Below are positions 1 through 9,341 of a stretch of 30,499 nucleotides of DNA, in pieces. Under the pieces are notes generated by a model that worked only from the letters and a program-made list of their open reading frames with translations, was not told the DNA's origin and did not search any database. The DNA is taken from assembly GCA_050943315.1 (NCBI GenBank), contig JBMNOY010000023.1, positions 1 through 30,499 of the forward strand, written 5' to 3'. The first letter of the stretch is position 1. Each line of letters begins with the position of its first letter. The stretch comes from JBDKUD01 sp050943315. GTDB taxonomy: Bacteria; Bacillota; Syntrophomonadia; Syntrophomonadales; Syntrophomonadaceae. The position numbers and the translations under genes were made by a program.

Positions 1-642
1 TCCAATAGTAAGCAACTCAAGGTGCTTTCCGGGAGGCTTACAAGAGAAGAGATGGCCCAATTGATGGCCAAACATCAATTTGACTGGGTCATAGATGCAA
101 CCCACCCTTATGCCACAACTGCCAGCGAAAATATTCAGACTGCCTGTGCCCATTCGGGCTGTCAATATATCCGGCTGCAGAGAGAGCCTTCATCCCCTAA
201 ATTAGCTGAAAACTGCTTTTTTAAAGACCATGAAGAGGTAGTGTCCTATTTAAACCAAACCACAGGAAAAATATTGCTTACTATCGGCAGTAAACATTTA
301 GAGAAATATACCATGATAGCAAATTATCAACAAAGATTATTTGCCCGAGTATTACCGACCATCGAAGTGCTGCAAAGCTGCTTAAGTATGGGTTTTTCCG
401 AAAAACAATTACTGTTAATGCAAGGACCTTTTTCTTTGGAATTTAATGTTGCCTTAATCAGGCATATAAATGCCCGCTATTTAGTTACCAAGGATTCCGG
501 GCAAGCAGGAGGCTTTCTGGAAAAATACGAGGCAGCCCGGCTTACCGGTGCTAAATTGCTGGTAGTTGACAGATGTTTTCATGAAGAGGGTATTTCGCTG
601 GAGAAAGTACTGGAATTGCTCGAAAACGCCTATGGAAGTTAG
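1..642 (+). CDS. cbiJ: Precorrin-6A / cobalt-precorrin-6A reductase, 5'-truncated by the window edge
   Basis: NAD(P)H-dependent reductase of the corrin ring (CobK/CbiJ), acting in the cytoplasm midway through cobalamin synthesis. The reading frame is open to base 1 with no stop, so the gene starts outside the window; an internal GTG at 22 is not the likely start. Visible family marks are IDATHPYA followed by TAxEN (about residues 30-42 of the visible part), LLTIGSKHLE, LLMQGPFSLEFN and the strongly conserved VTKDSGxxGGxxEK near the C terminus. 213 residues are visible against about 250 for the family, so about 30-40 residues are missing, including the N-terminal nucleotide-binding glycine motif. 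It is first in a run of co-directional cobalamin genes, with 56 bases to cbiB. Family assignment is firm; cobalt versus metal-free substrate is inferred from the cbi-type neighbours. Confidence 0.95.
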   Translation, partial: SNSKQLKVLSGRLTREEMAQLMAKHQFDWVIDATHPYATTASENIQTACAHSGCQYIRLQREPSSPKLAENCFFKDHEEVVSYLNQTTGKILLTIGSKHLEKYTMIANYQQRLFARVLPTIEVLQSCLSMGFSEKQLLLMQGPFSLEFNVALIRHINARYLVTKDSGQAGGFLEKYEAARLTGAKLLVVDRCFHEEGISLEKVLELLENAYGS

Positions 643-698
643 TAGGCCGCCTGAATAGAGAATTTAGCCTTAGTAAAAGAAAGGACGGCAGCTAGATA

Positions 699-1697
699 AT
701 GTTATTTACTACCCTAAATACTCCGGTTTTACTGTCTATGGTTGCACTGATAATTGGTTTTGTCTTAGACCTGTGCCTGGGAGATCCACATTGGATGCCT
801 CATCCGATTCGTCTTATGGGTAAGATGATCGCCGGCGGGGAAACGCTCATGCGCAGACTTCTGCCCCCCACCGAAAAGGGAGAATTTATTGGTGGTGCAG
901 TCCTGGCAATTAGTGTAATGAGTGTTTCCACTGCTGTTCCTTACCTTATATTATGGGGTGCAGAGCAGGTACATATTTTACTGCGCGTTGCAGTTGAATC
1001 TGTTATGTGCTATCAGATTCTGGCCGTTAAAGCATTAAAAACCGAAAGTATGAAGGTGTATGGCCAATTAGTCCAAAACGATTTAAGCGGAGCCCGCCAA
1101 ATGGTATCCATGATTGTAGGAAGGGATGTGGAAAACCTGAATCAGGAGCAAATTACCAAAGCTGCTGTAGAGACGGTAGCCGAGAACACTACAGATGGAA
1201 CGGTAGCTCCTCTATTGTATATAGCCATTGGCGGAGTACCTTTAGGATTCTTATACAAATCGATTAATACCATGGACTCCATGCTGGGATACAAGAATGA
1301 ACGCTACCTTCATTTCGGAAAATTTGCTGCCCGGCTTGATGACATAGTGAACTATATTCCTGCCCGGATTGCAGCTTTGCTTATGATATTCGCATCCTTT
1401 TGGTTAAGGTTGAATTATCAAAATGCCTACCATATTTTTAAACGGGACCGGTACAATCATGCCAGTCCCAACAGCGCACAGACGGAGTCGGTTTGTGCCG
1501 GTGCGCTGGGAGTTCAACTGGCTGGGGATGCTTACTATTTTGGCCAGCTTTATCCCAAGAAAACCATTGGAGATCCTTTAAGGCCAATTGCTTACGAGGA
1601 TATTTGCCGGTCAAATCGGCTTTTGTACGGAACAGCCTATTTGACCCTTATTTTATGCTTAGTTGGAATGGGGCTTGCAGTATGGATGGGTTACTAA
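699..1697 (+). CDS. cbiB: Adenosylcobinamide-phosphate synthase CbiB
   Basis: Integral membrane enzyme that joins (R)-1-amino-2-propanol phosphate to adenosylcobyric acid. The 332-residue length is normal for CbiB. An N-terminal hydrophobic helix (LLSMVALIIGFVLDL) runs into the family hallmark LGDPHWxPHPIRxMG. Later come AxETVAENTxDGTVAPLLY, the SINTMDSMLGYKN motif and the C-terminal NSAQTESxxAGALGxQLGG-like stretch (here VQLAGDAYYFG), with further membrane segments around residues 60-85, 215-235 and 310-330. The start is ATG 699 with a somewhat distant AAAGGA about 13 bases upstream; no better start is visible. Its 3' end overlaps the predicted cobD start by 16 bases, which points to translational coupling. 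CobD makes the amino-propanol phosphate that this enzyme consumes. Confidence 0.96.
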   Translation: MLFTTLNTPVLLSMVALIIGFVLDLCLGDPHWMPHPIRLMGKMIAGGETLMRRLLPPTEKGEFIGGAVLAISVMSVSTAVPYLILWGAEQVHILLRVAVESVMCYQILAVKALKTESMKVYGQLVQNDLSGARQMVSMIVGRDVENLNQEQITKAAVETVAENTTDGTVAPLLYIAIGGVPLGFLYKSINTMDSMLGYKNERYLHFGKFAARLDDIVNYIPARIAALLMIFASFWLRLNYQNAYHIFKRDRYNHASPNSAQTESVCAGALGVQLAGDAYYFGQLYPKKTIGDPLRPIAYEDICRSNRLLYGTAYLTLILCLVGMGLAVWMGY

Positions 1698-2800
1698 CTA
1701 AAAGACACCAGGTCAAACTAATACATGGGGGAGATATCTATTCCGCCCAGGAACTGTTAAGTCATAGAGAAAATGCTCCTGAGATTCTGGATTTTTCTTC
1801 TAATATCAACCCATTGGGGCTGCCGGAGGGGGTTAAGCAGGCAATTATCAATTCTATAGACAAATACAACGCTTATCCTGATCCGCTCTGCCGGGAATTG
1901 ATTATTAACTTGTCCCAATTTGAAAGGGTGCCCGGCCATTGGCTGTGCTGCGGGAATGGTGCCGCTGATTTAATATACCGGTTAGTTTGGGCCCAAAAGC
2001 CGAAAAAGGCTATGGTCCTTGCTCCAACTTTTGCTGAATATGAAGAGGCCTTGAATACTGTTTCATGCCAGGTAGTTCATTACGAATTACGGGCAGAGAA
2101 ATCATTTAGAATAGACGAGAACTTTCTCGAGGTATTATCACAGATAAATGACCTGGATATGCTGTTCCTTTGTAACCCCAACAATCCAACCGGGCAGCTT
2201 ATCTCCAGAAAAATGATTTTACAGATTTTAAAATGTTGCCGGGCTTTGGACATTCTATGCGTGATTGACGAATGTTTCAATGATTTCCTGGAGGAGCCGC
2301 AGGAGTATTCTGCCAGGGAATATTTGCAGGAATATGACAACTTGCTTATTCTAAAGGCTTTTACCAAGATCTACGCCATGGCCGGTATAAGGTTGGGTCA
2401 CTGTATTTCAAGCAATGAGAAGCTGATTGACGACCTAACTAAAGCGGGGCAGCCTTGGAGTGTTTCCGCTGTGGCCCAGATAGCCGGAATACAGGCTATG
2501 CGGGAAAAAGAATATATAAAAAGGACCAAGGCGCTGGTCAGCCGGGAAAGGGCATATTTGGTCCGTTCTTTAGAGAATCTGGGCATAAAGGTAATTGCCT
2601 CAAGTGCCAATTACATCTTCGTCAAATGGCCGTTTAACACCAGAAAGCCCCTTCACGAAATGCTTTTTGAAAAAGGTATCTTGATTCGCAACTGTGACAA
2701 TTATTATGGTCTCAGTCCAGGATATTACAGAATTGGCATTCGTAAACATGAGGACAATGCGGCATTGATAGCCGCCTTAATAAGTTTGGCAAAGCAATAA
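1682..2800 (+). CDS. cobD: Threonine-phosphate decarboxylase CobD (PLP-dependent)
   Basis: Converts L-threonine-O-phosphate to (R)-1-amino-2-propanol phosphate, the CbiB substrate. It is a fold-type I aminotransferase-like protein: HGGDIYSA near the N terminus is the CobD signature, followed by LDFSSNINPLG, CGNGAADLIYR (phosphate loop), FLCNPNNPTG, VIDECFNDF and the PLP lysine in LKAFTKIYAMAGIRLG; the C-terminal IRxxxxYG and YxRIGIR are substrate-phosphate contacts in the family. The open frame extends upstream to 1493, but that part translates cbiB in the wrong frame and looks unlike CobD. The ATG at 1682 gives 372 residues, close to the usual 360. The start lies inside the end of cbiB. A purine-rich AATGGGG about 10 bases upstream is the likely ribosome site. 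Confidence 0.95.
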   Translation: MDGLLTKRHQVKLIHGGDIYSAQELLSHRENAPEILDFSSNINPLGLPEGVKQAIINSIDKYNAYPDPLCRELIINLSQFERVPGHWLCCGNGAADLIYRLVWAQKPKKAMVLAPTFAEYEEALNTVSCQVVHYELRAEKSFRIDENFLEVLSQINDLDMLFLCNPNNPTGQLISRKMILQILKCCRALDILCVIDECFNDFLEEPQEYSAREYLQEYDNLLILKAFTKIYAMAGIRLGHCISSNEKLIDDLTKAGQPWSVSAVAQIAGIQAMREKEYIKRTKALVSRERAYLVRSLENLGIKVIASSANYIFVKWPFNTRKPLHEMLFEKGILIRNCDNYYGLSPGYYRIGIRKHEDNAALIAALISLAKQ

Positions 2801-2822
2801 ATATGTATAAGAGGGTTTACCT

Positions 2823-4340
2823 ATGGGAAAAGCAATTATGATTCAGGGAACCATGTCAAATGCCGGAAAAAGTTTAATCGCCGCCGGTTTATGCCGAATC
2901 TTCAAACAGGATGGATACCGGGTGGCGCCATTTAAATCACAGAATATGTCATTGAACTCCTTTATCACCAGGGAGGGTCTGGAAATGGGAAGGGCCCAGG
3001 TGGTTCAGGCTGAGGCAGCAGGTATTGAACCTTCGGTTCTGATGAATCCGGTCCTTTTAAAGCCAACTAATGATACTGGTTCACAGGTGATTGTAAATGG
3101 AGAAGTATATGGTAACATGAGCGCCGCAGAATATTACCAGCATAAAAGACAAATCGTTCCGGTAATTAAAAAGGCTTATGCCCAACTGAATGCCAATTAC
3201 GATTTGATTGTAATTGAAGGAGCAGGAAGCCCGGCGGAAATCAATTTAAAAGACCATGACATTGTGAATATGTATGTGGCTAAAATGGCCCAGGCACCGG
3301 TATTACTGGTTGGAGACATCGACCGGGGCGGTGTCTTTGCATCTCTTTTAGGTACTCTGATGCTCTTTGACGAAACCGAGCAGGCTATGGTTAAAGGTAT
3401 CATCATCAATAAATTCAGGGGGGACAAAACGCTCTTACAGCCGGGATTGGATATGCTGGAAGATATGACACACATTCCTACGGTAGGGGTGATTCCTTAT
3501 TTGCCGGTAGATATTGATGATGAAGACAGCTTAAGCAGCCGATTGTATAAAAAGTCCACAGCCGGACTTGTAGATATTGTTGTAATAAGGTTTCCCCGGA
3601 TTTCCAATTTTACGGATTTTAATATTTTTGAATGCCTGCCCGGGGTAACATTACGATATGTAAAGTCAGTGGAAGAACTTAAAAATCCGGATATGATTAT
3701 TCTGCCCGGCACCAAAAATACCATGGAAGATTTGCGCTGGATGCGGCAGAATGGTTTGGAATCTTCAATATTAAAGCTAGCTGCAAAGGGAAAACCGATA
3801 TTTGGTATTTGCGGCGGTTACCAGATGCTGGGTGAAAAACTGTCAGATCCTAATGGCGTGGAGTCAGGCGGCACCATGGCCGGCATGAAGCTCTTGCCGA
3901 CAGAGACGGTATTTGCCAAGGAAAAGACCAGAACCAGGGTTAAAGGAAGATTTAATCACCAGTTGACCGGCCTGCTGAAGGATCTTTCCCAAGTAAAAAT
4001 AGAAGGCTATGAAATACATATGGGACAGACCAAAATACTTGATCAGAAAGCCCGGGACCTTACGGTTATCGAGGAAGTTTCCGGAGAGGATGCCCGGGAA
4101 TGCACCGGAATATGCTGGGGAAATGTTTACGGCTCCTATATTCATGGAATATTTGATCAGGAAGAGGTGGCCAAAACAATTGTGACCGCCTTATGTAATG
4201 AGAAAGGTCTGGATTACGGAGAAGTATCAGGTGTAAATGTGCATGCTTATAAAGAGCAGCAATATGATTTGTTAGCCAGGGGTATCCGTGAAAATATCGA
4301 CATAGACCTTTTATATGAGATTATAGAAAAGGGTGTTTGA
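2823..4340 (+). CDS. cbiP: Cobyric acid synthase (CbiP/CobQ), glutamine-hydrolysing
   Basis: ATP- and glutamine-dependent amidation of four side-chain carboxyls of adenosylcobyrinic acid a,c-diamide. The N-terminal dethiobiotin-synthetase-like domain has the P-loop GTMSNAGKS (residues 9-17), PFKSQNMSLNS, and GDIDRGGVFASLLGT at about 164-178. The C-terminal class I glutaminase domain has the nucleophile Cys330 in GICGGYQMLGE and the His of GSYIHGIFD at about 441. 505 residues is typical. It starts 22 bases after cobD, and its stop overlaps the cobO reading frame. The family also contains MurT/GatD-like relatives, but the SQNMSLNS motif and the operon context settle the call. Confidence 0.97.
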   Translation: MGKAIMIQGTMSNAGKSLIAAGLCRIFKQDGYRVAPFKSQNMSLNSFITREGLEMGRAQVVQAEAAGIEPSVLMNPVLLKPTNDTGSQVIVNGEVYGNMSAAEYYQHKRQIVPVIKKAYAQLNANYDLIVIEGAGSPAEINLKDHDIVNMYVAKMAQAPVLLVGDIDRGGVFASLLGTLMLFDETEQAMVKGIIINKFRGDKTLLQPGLDMLEDMTHIPTVGVIPYLPVDIDDEDSLSSRLYKKSTAGLVDIVVIRFPRISNFTDFNIFECLPGVTLRYVKSVEELKNPDMIILPGTKNTMEDLRWMRQNGLESSILKLAAKGKPIFGICGGYQMLGEKLSDPNGVESGGTMAGMKLLPTETVFAKEKTRTRVKGRFNHQLTGLLKDLSQVKIEGYEIHMGQTKILDQKARDLTVIEEVSGEDARECTGICWGNVYGSYIHGIFDQEEVAKTIVTALCNEKGLDYGEVSGVNVHAYKEQQYDLLARGIRENIDIDLLYEIIEKGV

Positions 4341-4341
4341 G

Positions 4342-4872
4342 TTGGATGCTAAGGGTTTAATTCATGTCTATTGCGGTGATGGAAAAGGAAAAACTACTGC
4401 GGCTCTGGGCTTAAGCATAAGAGCTGCCGGGTCGGGAAGGAAAGTAGTTATTGTACAATTTTTAAAAAACTATAAAACCAGTGAGCTTTACATTTTGAAC
4501 CAGATAACTAATATTACTGTTCTGCGCGGGAAAGAAGGAGCCGTTTTTTCCTTTTCCATGACTGAAGAGGAAAAAGAGAAAACCCGGCGCGTACATGCCA
4601 AGAATTTGCAGACTGGAATCGAACTGGTTGAATCCGGTCATTGCGATCTCTTGATATTAGATGAAGCCATTGAAGCCTATAATCAAGACTTGCTTGACCG
4701 ACAGGTTTTGCGGGATTTGGTGGAACATAAACCGCAACAGCTGGAACTGGTTCTGACTGGCAGAAATCCCGAGCCATGGATAATAGACTGTGCTGACTAT
4801 GTTTCCGAAATTAAAAAGGTAAAGCATCCTTTTGATAAAGGTATTAAGGCCAGAAAAGGAATTGAAAAATAA
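4342..4872 (+). CDS. cobO: Corrinoid adenosyltransferase CobO/BtuR type
   Basis: Transfers the 5'-deoxyadenosyl group of ATP to cob(I)alamin-type corrinoids. The P-loop GDGKGKTTAALG lies at the N terminus, followed by VVIVQFLK, the Walker-B-like LLILDEAIEA at about 112-121, and the C-terminal family signature ELVLTGRNPEP, ADYVSEI and KHPFxKGIxARKGIE. The start is a choice between GTG 4333 (8-base overlap with cbiP, no spacing for a ribosome site) and TTG 4342, which has AAAGGG about 8 bases upstream. I prefer TTG, giving 176 residues. This is the CobA/CobO/BtuR fold, not the PduO or EutT type. Confidence 0.94.
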   Translation: MDAKGLIHVYCGDGKGKTTAALGLSIRAAGSGRKVVIVQFLKNYKTSELYILNQITNITVLRGKEGAVFSFSMTEEEKEKTRRVHAKNLQTGIELVESGHCDLLILDEAIEAYNQDLLDRQVLRDLVEHKPQQLELVLTGRNPEPWIIDCADYVSEIKKVKHPFDKGIKARKGIEK

Positions 4873-4895
4873 CCATAACCAGTAGGGGTTAAATA

Positions 4896-5543
4896 ATGAA
4901 AGTAAAATTACAGCATGTATTGCCACAAGACATTGAAAAGCGCAGTTTTGAGATAATTGGGCAGGAACTTGGAAATCTGAAATTAGATCCTATGGAGGAG
5001 CCGGTCATTAAGAGAGTTATCCATACTACGGCCGATTTTGACTATGTAACTAATCTGAAGTTTTCCAGGGATGCAGTGGTAAAAGGCATAACCGCCTTGC
5101 AAAAGGGTGCAACGATTGTCAGCGACACGCAAATGGTTCACGCCGGCATCAATAAGGCCGTACTTGAAGCACTAGGAGGAGAAGCACTGTGTTTTATGGC
5201 CGATGCTGATATCGCCGGGTTAGCGAAAGCCAACGGTACCACCAGGGCGGTGGCCAGCATGAATAAGGCAGCCGGGCTGGATAGGCCCACAATTTTTGCC
5301 ATTGGGAATGCACCGACGGCTCTGGTAAGGCTTTATGAACTTATCCAGGAAGGTCGGCTGCAACCCGAACTGATTATCGGAGTACCGGTGGGCTTTGTCA
5401 ATGTTGAGGAATCCAAGGAGCTTATCATGACGCTTAATGTTCCCTACATTGTGGCCAAGGGACGCAAGGGCGGGAGTAATGTTGCTGCAGCTATTTGCAA
5501 TGCGCTGCTTTATCAGTGTAAGCCGAGAATAACCAATTGTTAG
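4896..5543 (+). CDS. cbiC: Cobalt-precorrin-8X methylmutase CbiC
   Basis: Moves the C-11 methyl group to C-12, converting (cobalt-)precorrin-8X to hydrogenobyrinate/cobyrinate. The N-terminal IExxSFEII segment leads into RVIHTTADFDY, placing the catalytic histidine at residue 43, the same number as in characterised CobH. SDTxMVHAGI, TRAVASMNKA, IGNAPTAL and the IIGVPVGFVNVEESK motif follow, all diagnostic. 215 residues is normal. A clear AGGGG lies 8-9 bases before the ATG. The gene sits 23 bases after cobO and 16 before cbiG. Confidence 0.97.
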   Translation: MKVKLQHVLPQDIEKRSFEIIGQELGNLKLDPMEEPVIKRVIHTTADFDYVTNLKFSRDAVVKGITALQKGATIVSDTQMVHAGINKAVLEALGGEALCFMADADIAGLAKANGTTRAVASMNKAAGLDRPTIFAIGNAPTALVRLYELIQEGRLQPELIIGVPVGFVNVEESKELIMTLNVPYIVAKGRKGGSNVAAAICNALLYQCKPRITNC

Positions 5544-5559
5544 AATGGAATGATATTTG

Positions 5560-6654
5560 ATGAGAGTTGGGCTGGTTTCCTTTACCAGAAAGGGAGCTGC
5601 TATATGCCGGAGCATAGAAACAGGTTTGAAGTTTAGGAAACATTGCGCTAAGGCTTATGGCATGCCAGCTTATGCCGAAGCAGCAGGGATTTTACCTCTT
5701 AAGGGCAGTCTTGGTCCATGGACCAAAGAGGCTATTTCCCAATGCGATGCGCTTGTTTTTGTCGGAGCCTGTGGTATTGCGGTACGAGCAATCGCTCCCT
5801 ATATAAAGGATAAGACCGTTGATCCGGCGGTGGTGGTTGTGGATGAAACAGGTAAATATGCCATTTCCCTGTTGTCAGGACATATTGGCCAGGCTAATGA
5901 TTTTACCCGGGAGATTGCCGAAATTCTTGGAGCTGAGCCGGTGATCACAACCGCTACTGATCTAAACTGCAAATTTGCGGTTGATCAGTGGGCCAAAAAG
6001 CATCACCTCTGGATAAAAGAGATGCCAATAGCCAAAGAGATATCGGCGCGTATATTAAATGGTGAAGTGATAGGAGTTTCCAGTGATTACCCCATTGAGG
6101 GGAGCATACCGGAACAGTTAGTTTATGATGGGGATGTCGGGGATGTAAGCATTGGTTTTGTATTGTCAATCTATGCCAATAAAAACCCTTATAGAAGAAC
6201 CCTGCATCTGGTTCCTAAAACTGTAACCGTTGGTATTGGCTGTCGCAAGGGGGTTCCCTTAGAGTCGGTCGAGGCTCTGCTACATAAGGTACTCGAGGAG
6301 CACAGCATTCCTGCGCAGGCCCTGGAGATGCTTTGCTCCATTGATATAAAAAAGGAGGAAGCAGCCCTCCATCAACTGGCTCGAAAGCTGAAGATTCCAT
6401 TTAAAGTTTTTTCTGGGGAGGAACTTGCTCAAGTAGAGGGGGAATTTACTTCCTCAAACTTTGTATCCTCGGTTACCGGTGTAGATAATGTATCTGAGCG
6501 GGCAGCAGTTTTAGGGAGTCAGGGACGATTGATTGTTAAAAAACAGGTCTTAAATGGTGTCACTCTGGCCATGGCGGTCAGAAACCAGCATTTCCATTGG
6601 ATAACAGAAACAGTTCTGGTTGAGAGAAATCTAGGGGAAGAACAGACTGATTAG
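5560..6654 (+). CDS. cbiG: Cobalt-precorrin-5A hydrolase CbiG
   Basis: Opens the delta-lactone ring of cobalt-precorrin-5A and releases acetaldehyde, which marks the oxygen-independent pathway. The N-terminal domain has ALVFVGACGIAVRAIAPYI and DPAVVVVDExGxYxISLLSGHIGGAN-like text (here GQANDFTREIAEILGAEPVITTATD). The C-terminal domain has TVGIGCRKGVPLE, SIDIKKEEAALHQLA and a closing region containing SVCE-like SERAA. The frame allows TTG 5557, but the adjacent ATG 5560 is the simpler start; the ribosome site is weak. Length about 364 is typical. Its presence, with CbiC and CbiET, indicates the cbi rather than the aerobic cob route. Confidence 0.95.
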   Translation: MRVGLVSFTRKGAAICRSIETGLKFRKHCAKAYGMPAYAEAAGILPLKGSLGPWTKEAISQCDALVFVGACGIAVRAIAPYIKDKTVDPAVVVVDETGKYAISLLSGHIGQANDFTREIAEILGAEPVITTATDLNCKFAVDQWAKKHHLWIKEMPIAKEISARILNGEVIGVSSDYPIEGSIPEQLVYDGDVGDVSIGFVLSIYANKNPYRRTLHLVPKTVTVGIGCRKGVPLESVEALLHKVLEEHSIPAQALEMLCSIDIKKEEAALHQLARKLKIPFKVFSGEELAQVEGEFTSSNFVSSVTGVDNVSERAAVLGSQGRLIVKKQVLNGVTLAMAVRNQHFHWITETVLVERNLGEEQTD

Positions 6655-6702
6655 TGTGAGTAGGTATACCAGGGATTACACAGAAGTATTTGGGAGTATA
6701 GA

Positions 6703-7944
6703 ATGAAAAAGATTTATTTTGTCGGTATAGGGATGGGAAATCCGCAAACTCTTACCCAACAGGGGCGGCTGGCCATAGAAACAAGTGATCTTCTGATTGG
6801 TGCGCAAAGAATAGTGGATATTTTCCTGCCATGCAGGGCTGCCAAATATTATGCAACAGCCCCTGAAAAAATTATCCAATACATTTTAGAAAATCCCGGT
6901 TATAAAACTATTTCCGTAATCCTGTCCGGGGATGTTGGCTTTTACAGTGGCGCTAAAAAATTGCACCGGCTGATGGAAGAACAAAAGGAAGCTGGAACGG
7001 ATTGGGATTATGATGTGGAATTTATACCGGGAATCAGCTCATTACAGTATTTTTGTGCCAAGCTTAAGCTATCCTGGGAGGATGCCAGGGTAGTTAGCCT
7101 GCATGGAAGAGAAGGCAACATTATGGGAGCAGTTTGGAACAATCAGAAAACATTTTTCCTGACCGGGGGAGATTATTCAGCACAGCGCGTCTGCCAGGTA
7201 CTGGAAGAAAATGATCTGGGAGAGGTATTAGTTCATGTGGGTGAAAGACTCTCTTATCCCGACGAACGAGTGGTTACCGCCCCGGCAGAAGTTCTAGCCC
7301 GGGAAAGATTTCATCCTCTGAGTGTTGTTCTGGTAGAAAATCAAAAACTCTTACCCAGAAATATTACTACCCATGGTATTGCGGATGATTTATTTATTCG
7401 CGGGCAGATACCTATGACCAAAAGTGAAATTCGCAGTGTTTCCTTATCCAAGCTTCAGCTCAGACCTGGTGATATAGTCTATGATATTGGAGCAGGAACA
7501 GGTGCGGTATCTATAGACATGGCTTTACAGGTCTACGAAGGCTGTGTTTATGCGGTTGAGGTGAATGATGGGGCAGCAGCCCTTATAAAGGCCAACCGGG
7601 AGCAATTGGGAGCCTGGAATTTAAAGGTGGTTACAGGTCTGGCTCCTGCAGCGCTGATAGCTTTGCCTGCGCCAGACCGGGCATTTATTGGGGGCTCCAA
7701 AGGAAATTTGAAGCAGATCCTAAAGCTCTTAACAGAGAAAAATCCTGAAATACGGGTGGTAATTAACGCCATTACCCTGGAGACTTTAACGGAAGCAATG
7801 GACTGTTTTCGTATTTTAGGGTTCCATGATATAGAAATCGTTCAGATATCAGCAACGCGATCAAAAGAGTGCGGCCAATATCATATGATGATGGGACAGA
7901 ACCCGGTCTTTATTATCAGTGGGCAAAAAGGAGCAGGCAGATGA
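6703..7944 (+). CDS. cbiET: Cobalt-precorrin-6B/7 C5,15-methyltransferase and decarboxylase, CbiE-CbiT fusion (CobL type)
   Basis: Bifunctional SAM enzyme that methylates C-5 and C-15 of the corrin and decarboxylates the acetate side chain at C-12. Residues 1 to about 205 are the CbiE tetrapyrrole methylase (VGIGMGNPQTLTQQG, VILSGDVGFYSGA, FIPGISSLQYFCAKL, SLHGR). From about 225 the CbiT Rossmann domain follows: IPMTKSEIRSVSLSKL, then SAM motif I, DIGAGTGAVSIDMA, from residue 261, and PDRAFIGGSKGNLKQIL. Many anaerobes carry cbiE and cbiT as separate genes; here they are one reading frame, as in aerobic CobL. The stop overlaps the cbiA start (ATGA). Confidence 0.95.
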   Translation: MKKIYFVGIGMGNPQTLTQQGRLAIETSDLLIGAQRIVDIFLPCRAAKYYATAPEKIIQYILENPGYKTISVILSGDVGFYSGAKKLHRLMEEQKEAGTDWDYDVEFIPGISSLQYFCAKLKLSWEDARVVSLHGREGNIMGAVWNNQKTFFLTGGDYSAQRVCQVLEENDLGEVLVHVGERLSYPDERVVTAPAEVLARERFHPLSVVLVENQKLLPRNITTHGIADDLFIRGQIPMTKSEIRSVSLSKLQLRPGDIVYDIGAGTGAVSIDMALQVYEGCVYAVEVNDGAAALIKANREQLGAWNLKVVTGLAPAALIALPAPDRAFIGGSKGNLKQILKLLTEKNPEIRVVINAITLETLTEAMDCFRILGFHDIEIVQISATRSKECGQYHMMMGQNPVFIISGQKGAGR

Positions 7945-9341
7945 AGCAGCGGACAATACCCAGAATTATGATTGCCGCCGCGGGCAGTGGCTGTGGGAAA
8001 ACCACCATAACTTGCGGTTTGCTGCAAGCTTTGCGAAACCGAGGTAAAAAGCTCACCGCCTTCAAGTGCGGACCGGACTATATTGATCCCATGTTTCATT
8101 CTGAGGTATTAGGAATCAACTCCCGCAATCTGGACTTATTTTTTGCTGATGCCAACACGATAAGATATTTACTGGGTAAAAATGCCCGTGGCTGCGATTT
8201 GGCGATAATAGAAGGGGTTATGGGATACTACGATGGACTGACGGCTAGGACTGTCGAATACAGCTCCTATGATTTAGCGTGTAAGACTGAGACCCCGGTG
8301 GTTTTGGTGGTGGACTGTAAAGGCATGTCTTTGTCTGTTCTGGCGGTAATAAAGGGTTTTGTGGAAATGCGTTCAGACAGTAAGGTGCAAGGTATCATTT
8401 TGAACCGTTTACCGCCGGTGCTGTATGACGATATGAAAAAAGTGATTGCAGCAGAACTGAATATTCAGGTCCTGGGATATTTACCCGAGTTAAAAGACTG
8501 CCAAATCGAGAGCAGACATCTTGGTCTAGTTACCGCTCAGGAGATTGGTAACTTAAAAGAAATCACAGCCAGGCTGGCCAGGCAGGTAGAAAACTGCGTG
8601 GATTTAGATAAAATTCTGCATATTGCTGAACAAGCTGTTCCTGTGGAATATGACATTACCGAAGAATTTCAAAACATAAGTAAGTTTTCAGCCGATGTTC
8701 CTATTAAAATAGCCGTTGCCCGGGATAAAGCCTTTTGCTTCTACTATCAAGATAATTTGGATTTATTGAAACAATTAGGTGCTGAAATCGTAACCTTTAG
8801 CCCCCTGGAAGATAAATCATTGCCGGCAGATATTAATGGGATTATTATTGGCGGCGGCTACCCGGAACTATACCTGAAACAACTTGCTGAGAATGAGAAT
8901 ATGCTTTTACAAATAAAACAGGTAATCGGTGAAGGATTGCCTTGCCTGGCAGAGTGTGGCGGATTTATGTATCTTCACCAATATATTGAAGATAAGCAAG
9001 GAACTCCTTATAAAATGGTGGGTGCTATTGAGGGGAGTTGCTTTCCAACCGACAAGCTGAGGCGATTTGGTTATATATCCTTGGCTGCCCGGGAGGATAA
9101 TCTGCTGTGTGAAAAAGGAACGGAAATAAGAGCACATGAATTTCATTATTGGGATAGTACCAATCCAGGGAATAGCTTTCATGCGCAAAAACCTTTACGT
9201 AAGGCTAATTGGGATTGTGTGATTAGCGGAAGAAATTTTTGGGCGGGTTTTCCTCATATCCATTTTTATAATAATACGGGAATGGCCATCAGATTTATTA
9301 ACCAATGCGCGAGTAAAAAACGGGAGGATATTTACAGATGA
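7941..9341 (+). CDS. cbiA: Cobyrinic acid a,c-diamide synthase CbiA
   Basis: ATP- and glutamine-dependent amidation of the a and c carboxylates of cobyrinate. P-loop AAAGSGCGKTT at about residues 12-22, FKCGPDYIDPMFH, then GVMGYYDG (family GVMGLYDG) and a C-terminal class I glutaminase with Cys339 in ECGGFMYL; the closing GYIS-REDN-H-F-H pattern including RAHEFHY is characteristic. The frame is open from 7869, inside cbiT. The ATG at 7941 has AAGGAG 8 bases upstream, overlaps the cbiET stop by 4 bases and gives 466 residues, the expected size, so it is chosen. Its own stop overlaps cobT by 4 bases. Confidence 0.96.
   Translation: MKQRTIPRIMIAAAGSGCGKTTITCGLLQALRNRGKKLTAFKCGPDYIDPMFHSEVLGINSRNLDLFFADANTIRYLLGKNARGCDLAIIEGVMGYYDGLTARTVEYSSYDLACKTETPVVLVVDCKGMSLSVLAVIKGFVEMRSDSKVQGIILNRLPPVLYDDMKKVIAAELNIQVLGYLPELKDCQIESRHLGLVTAQEIGNLKEITARLARQVENCVDLDKILHIAEQAVPVEYDITEEFQNISKFSADVPIKIAVARDKAFCFYYQDNLDLLKQLGAEIVTFSPLEDKSLPADINGIIIGGGYPELYLKQLAENENMLLQIKQVIGEGLPCLAECGGFMYLHQYIEDKQGTPYKMVGAIEGSCFPTDKLRRFGYISLAAREDNLLCEKGTEIRAHEFHYWDSTNPGNSFHAQKPLRKANWDCVISGRNFWAGFPHIHFYNNTGMAIRFINQCASKKREDIYR

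Noticed and set aside
1493..1681. N-terminal extension of the CobD reading frame
   Set aside because: It is cbiB sequence read in another frame, does not resemble CobD, and would make the protein about 60 residues too long; ATG 1682 gives the normal size.
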